DNA of 64,000 nucleotides from Alphaproteobacteria bacterium (lineage in GTDB: Bacteria > Pseudomonadota > Alphaproteobacteria > SHVP01), in the NCBI GenBank assembly GCA_040216735.1, contig JAVJOO010000004.1, positions 371,396 through 435,395 of the forward strand, given 5' to 3'. The notes beneath the pieces were generated by a model. It worked only from the letters and a program-made list of their open reading frames with translations, was not told the DNA's origin and ran no database searches. Below are positions 56,109 to 64,000 of this stretch, piece by piece (the stretch's first letter is position 1; the number at the start of each line of letters is the position of its first letter). The position numbers and the translations under genes are program-made.

Positions 56109-58575
56109 GCGCGCGGCTCCACCAACCCCTTTTCTTGGGCTTATCCGGGTCTTCAACCGGTTGCGGCGATCCCTCGTCGATCGAGTCGGGCACGGCCGTT
56201 TCAGCCCCTGCGGCGAGGGGCAGAGGATCTTGTACGGGTTCCGCGGGGGGCTCATCGGTCGGCGTGTCCGCCTTCGGCGGTGCCTGTTCGGCCTCGTTCG
56301 ATTCGGTCGCGACAGGCGATTCGGTCGCAACGGCGTCGCCGACAGTTGACGGCGGCGCATCGGTGTCCGATTCGGCTGTCTCTACCGCACCCTCGCCGTT
56401 GTTTGCATCGGTGGCGGTGTCGGACCGTTCGCTCCGACGCCCACGACCCCGGCCGCCGCGTCGCCGGCGAGGGCGGGGGCGTTTTTCGCCGTCGCCGTTT
56501 TCGTCGCTGCCTTGGCTCTCTGAGTCGCCGCCGGATGCCTCCGCGCCCTCTTCGCCGCCTTCCGGGGCGGAACGCGATGCGTTCTCGCCGTCCTCCGCGT
56601 CGTCTTGCGGGATCAGGTTGCCGTCGGCGTCGCGCCGCCGCCGCCTGCCGCCGCGCCGGCCGCGCCGCCGGCGTTTGCGGGGTTGCCCATCTTCGTCGGT
56701 GTCGGTGTCGTTGCGCGTGCGGGTTTCGGTGGCGGCCTCGCGGTCGTCCTCGTCGTTTTCCTCGGCGGCGTCGTCGTCCTCCGCGTCCTCGGGTTCTTCC
56801 TCGACCGTGTCGGGCTGGGCGACCGGTTCGCGCCGTTCGCCGCCGCGTTCGACCCGGAAGTCGGGGGCGATCAACGTATCATCGGAGTTGACGAAGATGG
56901 TCAGCCCGTAGCGCCCCTCGATCGAAGTGACCGATGCGCGTTTTTGGTTGAGCAAGTAAAGCGCGGCCAGCGTGGGCACGAAAATCGACACCTCGGTCGA
57001 ACGTCCGCGCAGCGCCTCGTCCTCAAGGGCGCGGAGCGCCCGCATCGCCGCGCTTTCGACCGAATAGACGATCCCGCTGCCGCCGCAGGTCGGGCAGGGG
57101 TCGCTACTGGACTCGAGCAAGCTCGGACGGAGCCGCTGACGCGACATCTCCAACAACCCAAAATGACTGATGCGGCCAACCTGGATGCGCGCGCGATCGG
57201 ACTTGAGACAGTCTTTGATCTTGCGCTCGACCGCGCGGTTGTTGCGGTTCTCCTCCATGTCGATGAAGTCGATCACGATCAGGCCCGCAAGGTCGCGCAG
57301 GCGAAGCTGGCGTGCCACTTCCTGCGCGGCCTCGAGGTTAGTCTTGAGTGCCGTCTCTTCGATGTTTCGTTCCCGCGTCGAACGCCCGGAGTTGACGTCG
57401 ATCGCGACGAGGGCTTCCGTCGAGTTGATGATGATATAGCCGCCCGACTTCAGCGTGACTCGCGTACTCATCATGGAGTCGAGTTGGGCGTCGACTTCGA
57501 ACTTGCGGAAGAGCGGGACGGTGTCCTTGTACGGTTGGACCCGTTTGGCATGGCTGGGCATCAGCATGCGCATGAACTTCTTGGCCGACTTGTAGGCCTC
57601 GTCGCCCTCGACAAGGACTTCGTCGACGTCCTTCGTATAGAGGTCGCGGATAGCCCGCTTGATCAGGTTTGCCTCTTCGTGGACCAGCGCCGGGGCAATC
57701 GATTGCAACGTCGTGTCGCGGATCTCGCCCCACAGCCGCGACAAATAATCGTAGTCGCGTTTGATCTCGAGCTTGTTGCGTTGGGCGCCGGCGGTACGGA
57801 CGATCAGCGCCATTTCCTTCGGGATGCTGATGTCGCCGACGATCCCCTTCAATCGTTTGCGATCGGGGGCACTGGTGATCTTGCGGCTGATCCCGCCGCC
57901 GCGGGCGGTGTTGGGCATCAACACGCAGTAGCGGCCGGCCAGCGATATATAGGTGGTGAGCGCCGCGCCCTTGTTGCCGCGCTCTTCCTTGACGACCTGG
58001 ACCAATAGGATCTGGCGCCGTTTGATGACTTCCTGGATTTTGTAGGCGCGCTGGAGTTGCCGTTGGCGCTGGGCGGGCCGTTCGTCCTCGAACTCGTCTC
58101 CGCCGATGGCCTCGGGTTTGGGGGCCTCCGGGGCGTCTTCCGACTCCTCGCCGTCCGTGTCGCTCGCTGAAGCGTTGTCCGCATCGGTGTCGCCGGTCGC
58201 GGCAGGCTCGCCTATTTCTTCAACGCGATCCTCGGCCTCGGCAGCAGCCTCCGCCTCGGCTTCCTCTTCCGCCTCGGCTACAGCCTGTTCCTTGGCTTCC
58301 GCGGCCAAAAGCGCTTGGCGGTCGGCAACCGGAATTTGATAGTAGTCGGGATGAATCTCGTTAAAGGAGAGAAACCCGTGGCGGTTTCCGCCGTATTCGA
58401 TAAACGCCGCCTGAAGCGACGGTTCGACGCGGGTGACCTTGGCGAGATAGATGTTGCCCTTTAGTTGGGCGCGGTTCGTGGCCTCAAAATCAAATTCGTC
58501 GAGTTGTTTTCCTTTGACGACCACGACCCGGGTTTCCTCCGGGTGGATCGCTTCGATCAGCATTTTCGTTGCCAT
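56101..58575 (-). CDS. rne: Ribonuclease E
   Basis: RNase E is the main mRNA-decay and rRNA-processing endonuclease. From 58575 (MATKMLIEAIHPEETRVVVV) it has 824 residues. The S1 RNA-binding domain is interrupted at about 85-155 by an acidic Glu/Ala/Asp-rich insert, the catalytic DNase I-like domain follows (VAIDVNSGRSTRERNIEETALKTN, VIDFIDM), with the zinc-link PCPTCGGSG near 530. The C-terminal 260 residues are a disordered Arg/Glu-rich scaffold ending in a Trp-Trp motif (GWWSRALS) where partners may bind. Confidence 0.96.
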   Translation of the reverse strand: MATKMLIEAIHPEETRVVVVKGKQLDEFDFEATNRAQLKGNIYLAKVTRVEPSLQAAFIEYGGNRHGFLSFNEIHPDYYQIPVADRQALLAAEAKEQAVAEAEEEAEAEAAAEAEDRVEEIGEPAATGDTDADNASASDTDGEESEDAPEAPKPEAIGGDEFEDERPAQRQRQLQRAYKIQEVIKRRQILLVQVVKEERGNKGAALTTYISLAGRYCVLMPNTARGGGISRKITSAPDRKRLKGIVGDISIPKEMALIVRTAGAQRNKLEIKRDYDYLSRLWGEIRDTTLQSIAPALVHEEANLIKRAIRDLYTKDVDEVLVEGDEAYKSAKKFMRMLMPSHAKRVQPYKDTVPLFRKFEVDAQLDSMMSTRVTLKSGGYIIINSTEALVAIDVNSGRSTRERNIEETALKTNLEAAQEVARQLRLRDLAGLIVIDFIDMEENRNNRAVERKIKDCLKSDRARIQVGRISHFGLLEMSRQRLRPSLLESSSDPCPTCGGSGIVYSVESAAMRALRALEDEALRGRSTEVSIFVPTLAALYLLNQKRASVTSIEGRYGLTIFVNSDDTLIAPDFRVERGGERREPVAQPDTVEEEPEDAEDDDAAEENDEDDREAATETRTRNDTDTDEDGQPRKRRRRGRRGGRRRRRDADGNLIPQDDAEDGENASRSAPEGGEEGAEASGGDSESQGSDENGDGEKRPRPRRRRGGRGRGRRSERSDTATDANNGEGAVETAESDTDAPPSTVGDAVATESPVATESNEAEQAPPKADTPTDEPPAEPVQDPLPLAAGAETAVPDSIDEGSPQPVEDPDKPKKRGWWSRALS

Positions 58576-58958
58576 TAGGTGTTGTATTCCTTGCGGGCGC
58601 TGACGTGCCGAATGCAAGATTCCGCCGCCGCGAGCCCCGGTTGAGCGCCGGCGCCACGCCACCTGCCGCTGCAAGATGCAGCGTGCCCGTGTGATGCATG
58701 GTCAAGTGAGCCGGCATGGGTTGAACTTTTCAGATGGTCACGTTGGCGCGGCAACCCCAGTGTCTTTCCGTGCGCGTATCGTTTGAAGTGCGCTGACCGG
58801 GCTGCCGCGAGCGTTAGCCGTTGCGAAATAAACACACTTTAGTTACCGGAACAAACCTATTTTTGGGTTAAGACGTAAAATCGCCGACAAGGACGCTTAT
58901 TTGAATATCGCGGGGTGCCGGGGTTATATCTAGTATGAAGGTTACGCATGAGCGCTAA
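58576..58958. other. 383-base gap between rne and amiC
   Basis: The divergent gap holds the probable amiC promoter at 58901-58929 and, on the other side, a possibly long rne leader. AAGGAA precedes the rne ATG. No good rne promoter could be picked, and no further gene is seen. Confidence 0.5.
58901..58929 (+). promoter_or_regulatory. Probable amiC promoter
   Basis: TTGAAT at 58901-58906 and TTATAT at 58924-58929 are 17 bases apart; the start of transcription would lie near 58936, about 23 bases before the amiC ATG. Confidence 0.55.
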
Positions 58959-60155
58959 ATGTACGACAAACTGCGGCATTTGATCGTCTGTTTGGCTGTC
59001 TTGGCAGCCCTAGGAGCAGCGGGTGCCCAGGCGGCCTCGGCGGTGGTTGGCGTGCGCGCCGGCGAACAATCCGAAGCGACCCGATTCGTCATGGATCTCT
59101 CCGAATCGGTCGAGTTTGAAGTCTTTCTGCTCGATAACCCCTACCGCGTTGTGGTCGATTTCCCGGTCCTAGAGTGGCAGGTGCCGGATACGCCAGGCCT
59201 CAAACGGGGCCTGATCGACGGGTTCAGGTTTGGCCTCTTCGACCGCGCAACCTCACGCCTCGTCCTCGACGTCAACCGGCCGGTCGAGGTGCGGCGTTCC
59301 TTTCTATTGCCGCCCAATGGCGCATCGCCGTTTCGTTTTGTCATCGACCTCGCCGAGGTGCCCGCCGACCGCTTCGAGCGCGTGGCGGCAGTTCCGGCGC
59401 AGCCCGCCGGACCGATTCGACTGGTCAAACCCGAGCCGCAATCGGCGCCCGCCCCTGTGCCGACTAAGACCGGTCCGCGGATCGTCGTCCTTGACCCCGG
59501 TCACGGCGGTATCGACCCCGGGGCGATTGGCCGCCGCGGTGCCCAGGAAAAGGCCCTCACGCTGGCAATCGCCAAGGAAACCCGAAGGGCGTTGGAGGCG
59601 TCGGGCCGCTACAAAGTTTACATGACCCGGGAAGACGACATCTTTGTGCGACTGCGCGACCGCGTTGCCTTCGCACGCCAGCGCGACGCCGACCTGTTCA
59701 TTTCGCTCCATGCAGATTCCCTGGGCGACCGTTCGGTGCGGGGTGCGTCGGTCTACACACTCTCCGAGAAAGCCTCCGACGCAGAAGCCGAGGATTTGGC
59801 CCACCGCGAAAACAAGGCCGACTTGATCGCCGGCGTCGATCTTCAAAACGAACCCGGCGAAATAGCCACTATCCTGATCGACCTGGCCCGGCGCGAGACC
59901 ATGAATTTGTCGGCGACCTTCGCGACCCTGGTCCTGCCGGAGTTCGAGCGCGCCGGGAAAACTTTGCGCCGGGGTCACCGTTTCGCCGGGTTTGCCGTTC
60001 TCAAAGCGCCCGACGTCCCGTCGGTGCTGATCGAGCTGGGCTATTTGTCCAACCCGGCGGACGAACGCCAATTGGGCGACCGCGATTTCCAGAAAAAGCT
60101 CGGAATCTCGATCCAAAAGGCCGTCGATACCTACTTCGCGGGACTCTCACGATGA
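58959..60155 (+). CDS. amiC: N-acetylmuramoyl-L-alanine amidase, AmiC type
   Basis: The enzyme cuts peptides from glycan strands during daughter-cell separation. The 398-residue protein has a signal peptide (LIVCLAVLAALGAAGAQAA), an AMIN domain (about 28-135) that binds peptidoglycan near the division site, and the zinc Amidase_3 domain from about residue 170 with VVLDPGHGGIDPGAIG, FISLHADS and VLIELGYLSNPADE. It is followed by mrcA after 78 bases. Confidence 0.95.
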   Translation: MYDKLRHLIVCLAVLAALGAAGAQAASAVVGVRAGEQSEATRFVMDLSESVEFEVFLLDNPYRVVVDFPVLEWQVPDTPGLKRGLIDGFRFGLFDRATSRLVLDVNRPVEVRRSFLLPPNGASPFRFVIDLAEVPADRFERVAAVPAQPAGPIRLVKPEPQSAPAPVPTKTGPRIVVLDPGHGGIDPGAIGRRGAQEKALTLAIAKETRRALEASGRYKVYMTREDDIFVRLRDRVAFARQRDADLFISLHADSLGDRSVRGASVYTLSEKASDAEAEDLAHRENKADLIAGVDLQNEPGEIATILIDLARRETMNLSATFATLVLPEFERAGKTLRRGHRFAGFAVLKAPDVPSVLIELGYLSNPADERQLGDRDFQKKLGISIQKAVDTYFAGLSR

Positions 60156-60233
60156 TTCGAACCGGCATGGCCGAATTCCGCCTCAATTGAGCGTATACTT
60201 CGAATCGTCGGGGAAGGAGCCCGTGGGCCCTAC

Positions 60234-62642
60234 ATGTTGAAGTTTCTAGGATTTGTTTTTGGCGCGGTCTTCCTGCTCGGTGTTGCAGGGGCGGGCGGGG
60301 GGCTGTTTGTCCTCTACCACTATGGCCGCGATCTCCCGGATTTCGACCAGCTCGCCACCTACCAACCGCCGGTGATGACGCGGGTCCACACCGCCGACGG
60401 CAGTCTGCTGACCGAATACGCGATCGAAAAACGTGTGTTCGTTCCGGTTGCCGCCATGCCGCGTCAGTTGATCGAAGCGTTCCTGGCAGCCGAGGACGAT
60501 ACCTTTTTCGAACATCCCGGCGTCGATGCGCGCAGCGTTATCGGTGCCGCCATCACCAATTTGATGAACTATGGCGGCGACCGCCGCCCGGTCGGCGCGT
60601 CGACAATCACCCAGCAGGTCGCCAAGAACTTCCTGCTCACCAACGAAGTGTCGATCGACCGCAAGGTCAAGGAAGCCATCCTGGCGTTTCGCATCGAGCG
60701 CGCGCTGTCCAAGGAACGCATCCTCGAACTCTACCTCAACGAGATTTATCTGGGCCAAGGCTCCTATGGTGTGGCTGCAGCGGCGCTGAACTATTTCGAC
60801 CGGTCGCTCGACAATCTCAATTTGCAGGAAATGGCCTATCTCGCCGCGCTCCCCAAAGCGCCCAACAACTATCACCCGACCCGCCGCGCGGCAGCCGCCA
60901 AAGACCGGCGGGACTGGGTCCTGGGCCGGATGGCGGCGGTCGGGTTCATCGCCGAGTCCGAAGCTACACTGGCGTCGCAAACGCCATTGGTCGTCACCCA
61001 GGGCCGTGGCGACGAATTCGTCGATGCCGCCTATTTCACCGAAGAGGTTCGCCGCCAGCTCTACGATTCCTACGGCGAGAAGGGTCTTTACGAGGGCGGG
61101 TTGTCGGTACGCACGACCCTCGAACCGCGCCTCCAAGCGATTGCCCGGTCCAGCCTGCGCCGCGGGCTCGAGGCCTACGACCGGCGCCACGGCTGGCGCG
61201 GTCCAGTCGCGCGGATTTCCACCGAAGGCTGGGAGCGGGCGCTTGAAACCGTCGATATCCCAAAGGGCATCCGGCAATGGCAGCTTGCGGCAGTCCTCGC
61301 GGTTGAAGATGTCGGCGCTCAAATTGGCTTGCGTGGCGGCGGGCGCGGCTTTGTCCCGTTCGACGAACTCAAGTGGGCGCGCCCGCACCGCGACGATCAA
61401 AGTGTCGGTGCGGCGGTAAAACGCACGACGGACGTGCTGGCCGTGGGCGACGTCGTGTTGGTCGACCGCTTGGAGACCGATAGCGGACCGGTCTACGGCT
61501 TGCGCCAGGTTCCGGACCTCCAGGGTGCGCTCGTGGCGATGGACCCCCATACCGGGCGGGTTCTGGCGATGGTCGGTGGCTACGATTACAGCCAAAGCCA
61601 GTTCAACCGGGCCACCCAAGCGATGCGCCAGCCTGGTTCGGCATTCAAACCCTTCGTCTATGCCGCGGCGCTAGAGAATGGCTTTACCCCGGTGAGCCGG
61701 GTTCTCGACGCGCCCTTCGTGATCGACCAGGGCGCGGGTCTCGGCCGCTGGAAGCCCGCCAACTACACCAATCGTTTCTATGGGCCCTCGACCCTGCGCC
61801 TGGGCATTGAGAAGTCCCGGAATTTGATGACCGTCCGTTTGGCCCAGTTTATCGGCATGGACGTCGTGTCCGACTACGCGGAACGCTTCGGCATCGTCGA
61901 CGACTTGCCGCAGTTTCTATCGATGTCCCTGGGGGCGGGCGAAACGACATTGATGCGCTTGACCACGGCCTACGCGATGCTGGTCAACGGTGGTAAGAGA
62001 ATATCGCCGACGCTGATCGACCGAGTCCAAGACAGGCGCGGCCGCACGATCCTCAAACACGATGGCCGTGCCTGCGACGCGTGTGTCGTGCAGCGCTGGG
62101 ATAATCAAGCCGAACCGGTGCTCAGCGACGACCGGCCGAGCGTGATTCGCCCCGAGACCGCCTATCAAATGGTTTCGATGCTGGAAGGCGTGGTCGAACG
62201 CGGGACCGGCGTTGCCATTCGCCGCCTCGGGATGCACCTCGCCGGGAAAACCGGCACGACCAACGACAACATCGATGCGTGGTTCCTCGGGTTTTCGCCC
62301 GACTTGGTCGTCGGTGTCTTCACCGGTTTCGACGAGCCCCAGTCGCTCGGGGCGACGGAGCAGGGGGCGAGCGTCGCGGTGCCGATCTTCCGCGATTTCA
62401 TGGAACAAGCGCTGGCCGGACAGACCGATATCCCGTTCCGGATTCCAAGCGGCGTGCGCCTCGTGCGGATCGATGCCGCGTCGGGCGCACTTGCCAACGA
62501 GCGCAGCGAGGAGGTCATTCTGGAGGCCTTCCGCCCAGGCAGCGAACCGACGGCCGCCGAATCGGCGGTGCTCGATACCCAATTCGGGACCGTCGTGCCG
62601 AACCGTGCGTCGACCGGTTCCGGCGTCGGCGGTCTTTACTGA
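60234..62642 (+). CDS. mrcA: Penicillin-binding protein 1A
   Basis: PBP1a is a bifunctional peptidoglycan synthase. The 802-residue protein has one N-terminal membrane helix, the glycosyltransferase domain with the catalytic Glu87 in AAEDDTFFEHPGVD and GASTITQQVAKNF, an OB-like insert, and the transpeptidase with RQPGSAFKPFVY (SxxK serine), a middle SRNL-like EKSRNLMTVRLAQ and AGKTGTTNDNIDAWF. AAGGAG lies 13 bases before the ATG. The amiC-mrcA-prfB order is usual in alphaproteobacteria. Confidence 0.96.
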   Translation: MLKFLGFVFGAVFLLGVAGAGGGLFVLYHYGRDLPDFDQLATYQPPVMTRVHTADGSLLTEYAIEKRVFVPVAAMPRQLIEAFLAAEDDTFFEHPGVDARSVIGAAITNLMNYGGDRRPVGASTITQQVAKNFLLTNEVSIDRKVKEAILAFRIERALSKERILELYLNEIYLGQGSYGVAAAALNYFDRSLDNLNLQEMAYLAALPKAPNNYHPTRRAAAAKDRRDWVLGRMAAVGFIAESEATLASQTPLVVTQGRGDEFVDAAYFTEEVRRQLYDSYGEKGLYEGGLSVRTTLEPRLQAIARSSLRRGLEAYDRRHGWRGPVARISTEGWERALETVDIPKGIRQWQLAAVLAVEDVGAQIGLRGGGRGFVPFDELKWARPHRDDQSVGAAVKRTTDVLAVGDVVLVDRLETDSGPVYGLRQVPDLQGALVAMDPHTGRVLAMVGGYDYSQSQFNRATQAMRQPGSAFKPFVYAAALENGFTPVSRVLDAPFVIDQGAGLGRWKPANYTNRFYGPSTLRLGIEKSRNLMTVRLAQFIGMDVVSDYAERFGIVDDLPQFLSMSLGAGETTLMRLTTAYAMLVNGGKRISPTLIDRVQDRRGRTILKHDGRACDACVVQRWDNQAEPVLSDDRPSVIRPETAYQMVSMLEGVVERGTGVAIRRLGMHLAGKTGTTNDNIDAWFLGFSPDLVVGVFTGFDEPQSLGATEQGASVAVPIFRDFMEQALAGQTDIPFRIPSGVRLVRIDAASGALANERSEEVILEAFRPGSEPTAAESAVLDTQFGTVVPNRASTGSGVGGLY

Positions 62643-62693
62643 TCGCGCCGGGTCCGTTACCACACGGACCGACGATGATCGGACCGGACGGTT

Positions 62694-63798
62694 ATGCGCG
62701 CTGAATTCGAAAAACTTCAAAGCGACATCGAGCAAGCGGTCGGGTTGCTGAGGAGGCATCTTTGACTACGACAATGCGCTTGTCCGGCTCAAAGAGCTAA
62801 ACCGCCTTTCGGAAGATCCCAAGCTTTGGGAAGATCCCGACGCCGCCAAGAAGGTGATGCGCGAGCGGACCCAACTCGATACCGCCATCGGTCGTTATCA
62901 AGACTTGGAAACCGAATTTAAGGACACCGTCGATCTGATCGAACTCGGCGAGGCCGAGGGCGACGACGCCATTGTCGGTGAAGCCGGTGCCGCGCTTGCG
63001 GCCTTGGCCGTGCGCGCCGCCAAGCTCGAGATCGAAACGCTGCTCTCCGGCGAAGCCGATGCCAACAACTGCTTCCTCGAAGTTCACGCCGGCGCCGGCG
63101 GGACGGAATCCCAAGATTGGGCGGAGATGCTGTTGCGCATGTACCTACGTTGGATCGAGACCAGCGGGTACAAAGTCGAGTGGATCGAGGAAAGCCCCGG
63201 CGAAGAAGCCGGTATTAAGTCGGCGACGGTCCGGGTGATCGGCCCCAATGCCTATGGTTGGCTCAAGACCGAAACCGGTGTCCACCGTTTGGTGCGGATA
63301 TCGCCGTTCGATGCGTCGGCCCGTCGGCATACCAGTTTTGCCAGTGCCGGCGTCTATCCCGAGATCGACGAGGAAATCGACATCGTTATCGAGGATAAGG
63401 ACTTGCGCGTCGATACCTACCGGGCCTCGGGGGCCGGCGGGCAACACGTGAACCGGACCGACAGCGCGGTGCGTTTGACGCATCTCCCGACTGGTATCGT
63501 GGTGCAATGTCAGAACGATCGCTCGCAGCACAAGAATCGGTCGGCGGCGATGAAGATGTTGAAGTCGCGCCTTTACGAGGTCGAGATCGAGAAGCGCGAA
63601 GCCGAGAAACAGGCGCTCCACGACTCCAAAACCGATATCGGCTGGGGGCACCAAATCCGCTCCTACGTGCTGCACCCCTACCAAATGGTCAAGGACCTGC
63701 GAACCGGAGTCGAGAAAGGCAATGCCGCCGGCGTGCTCGACGGCGATCTCGACGATTTCATGGCGGCGGCGCTGTCGGCACGCGTCGGCCAAACTTGA
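62694..63798 (+). CDS. prfB: Peptide chain release factor 2 (programmed +1 frameshift)
   Basis: RF2 ends translation at UGA and UAA. The first part, 23 codons from the ATG at 62694 ([14 protein letters not shown]), runs into TGA at 62763-62765. Skipping the T at 62763 places translation in the frame that starts GAC at 62764 and continues for 344 codons, to a total of 367 residues. This includes the SPF codon-recognition loop ([16 protein letters not shown]) and the GGQ catalytic motif ([14 protein letters not shown]). Both segments together match standard RF2. Confidence 0.96.
62751..62766 (+). other. RF2 +1 frameshift site
   Basis: AGGAGG (62751-62756), three bases, then CTT TGA C (62760-62766). 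The Shine-Dalgarno-like stretch and the slippery CUU before the in-frame UGA have the same spacing as in E. coli, so RF2 can regulate its own synthesis. Confidence 0.95.
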
Positions 63799-63822
63799 TC
63801 GGGTCTTGGCCTAAAAATGCAA

Positions 63823-63844
63823 ACGCCGCCCAAGAGGACGGCGT
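63823..63844 (-). terminator. Probable terminator for the gene at 63873
   Basis: Arms ACGCCG (63823-63828) and CGGCGT (63839-63844) enclose a second short pair; on the minus strand it is followed by TTGCATTTTT. It lies between the convergent prfB and the partial gene. Confidence 0.5.
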
Positions 63845-63872
63845 CGCGGTCGAAGATACACTCAAATCTAAA

Positions 63873-64000
63873 TCAGGCAGGCACACCCGCGGGCACGGCG
63901 CTGGAGCCCATTTCCCGCTTGGGCTGGTGGACCGATTTGATCCGTGCTTCGGGCATTTCGGTCGGTTTGTCGGTGCGCTTGCAGTGTCCTTCGACGAAGG
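63873..64000 (-). CDS. Unidentified protein, C-terminal end only
   Basis: The last 42 codons of a minus-strand gene are in the window, reading FVEGHCKRTDKPTEMPEARI and then KSVHQPKREMGSSAVPAGVPA before a TGA. A plausible terminator follows. I do not recognise the family from this piece; the bulk of the gene is outside the window. Confidence 0.55.
   Translation of the reverse strand, partial: FVEGHCKRTDKPTEMPEARIKSVHQPKREMGSSAVPAGVPA

Noticed and set aside
58868-58882. Possible CtrA site (TTAA, seven bases, TTAA) before amiC
   Set aside because: Only the first half-site fits; the second reads AATC.

Overview
The window is a dense, high-GC stretch of core bacterial chromosome, with about 60 protein genes and no rRNA, tRNA, phage, transposon or CRISPR seen. 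Family content and gene order point to an alphaproteobacterium, probably of the Rhodospirillales type: an NDUFA12-family complex I accessory protein, an HdaA-type replication regulator, DUF2155 and DUF2066 proteins, an RNase E with an acidic insert in its S1 region, a B12-dependent ribonucleotide reductase, and the runs rpsF-rpsR-rplI...dnaB-alr...radA-cvpA-purF and lptF-lptG-lptD-surA-pdxA-rsmA. The species cannot be named from the sequence alone. At least ten genes start with GTG or TTG, and many neighbours overlap by 1 to 4 bases.

Layout. 1-10953 (minus strand, read right to left): rpsF, rpsR, rplI, cfa, dnaB, alr, mlaE, mlaF, radA, cvpA, purF and a short-chain dehydrogenase cut by the window edge. 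11143-17119 (plus): fatty-acid synthesis fabD-fabG-acpP-fabF, then mltG, a YicC ribonuclease and gmk. 17111-24609 (minus): outer-membrane biogenesis lptF-lptG-lptD-surA, then pdxA and rsmA. 24778-27208 (plus): pepA-holC-ndk. 27226-28275 (minus): purM. 28381-31228 (plus): DUF2066, a CDP-alcohol phosphatidyltransferase, hdaA, DUF2147. 31225-31749 (minus): a SixA-like phosphatase. 31855-35534 (plus): ppk1-ppx. 35531-36685 (minus): rnd. 36801-38597 (plus): aspS. 38643-44747 (minus): a small protein, a universal stress protein, an acyltransferase/cyclic-nucleotide-binding fusion and nrdJ. 45119-47187 (plus): NDUFA12, mlaD, methyltransferase, DUF2155. 47124-50036 (minus): aroQ-accB-accC-aat. 50209-51198 (plus): a thiS-thiG fusion. 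51209-53343 (minus): a DsbA-like thioredoxin-fold protein and an M48 peptidase. 53309-56108 (plus): a gamma-glutamyltransferase-like lipoprotein and an aminotransferase. 56101-58575 (minus): rne. 58959-63798 (plus): amiC, mrcA, prfB. 63873-64000 (minus): the tail of an unidentified gene.

Functionally the region joins envelope construction (Lpt, SurA, Mla, MltG, AmiC, PBP1a, Alr), lipid synthesis (FabD/G/F, ACP, AccB/C, Cfa), nucleotide supply (PurF, PurM, Ndk, Gmk, NrdJ), replication control (DnaB, HolC, HdaA) and translation (S6, S18, L9, AspRS, RF2, RsmA).

The points most worth a second look are a protein joining an acyltransferase-like domain to a cyclic-nucleotide-binding domain (39673-40893), two NrdR-like boxes 30 bp apart over a good promoter for nrdJ (44865-44910), a ThiS-ThiG fusion that buries the ThiS di-glycine end with a 20-bp tandem repeat before it (50154-51198), a probable leaderless lptF mRNA, a 64-bp antisense overlap of the ends of DUF2155 and aat, and the programmed +1 frameshift in prfB.
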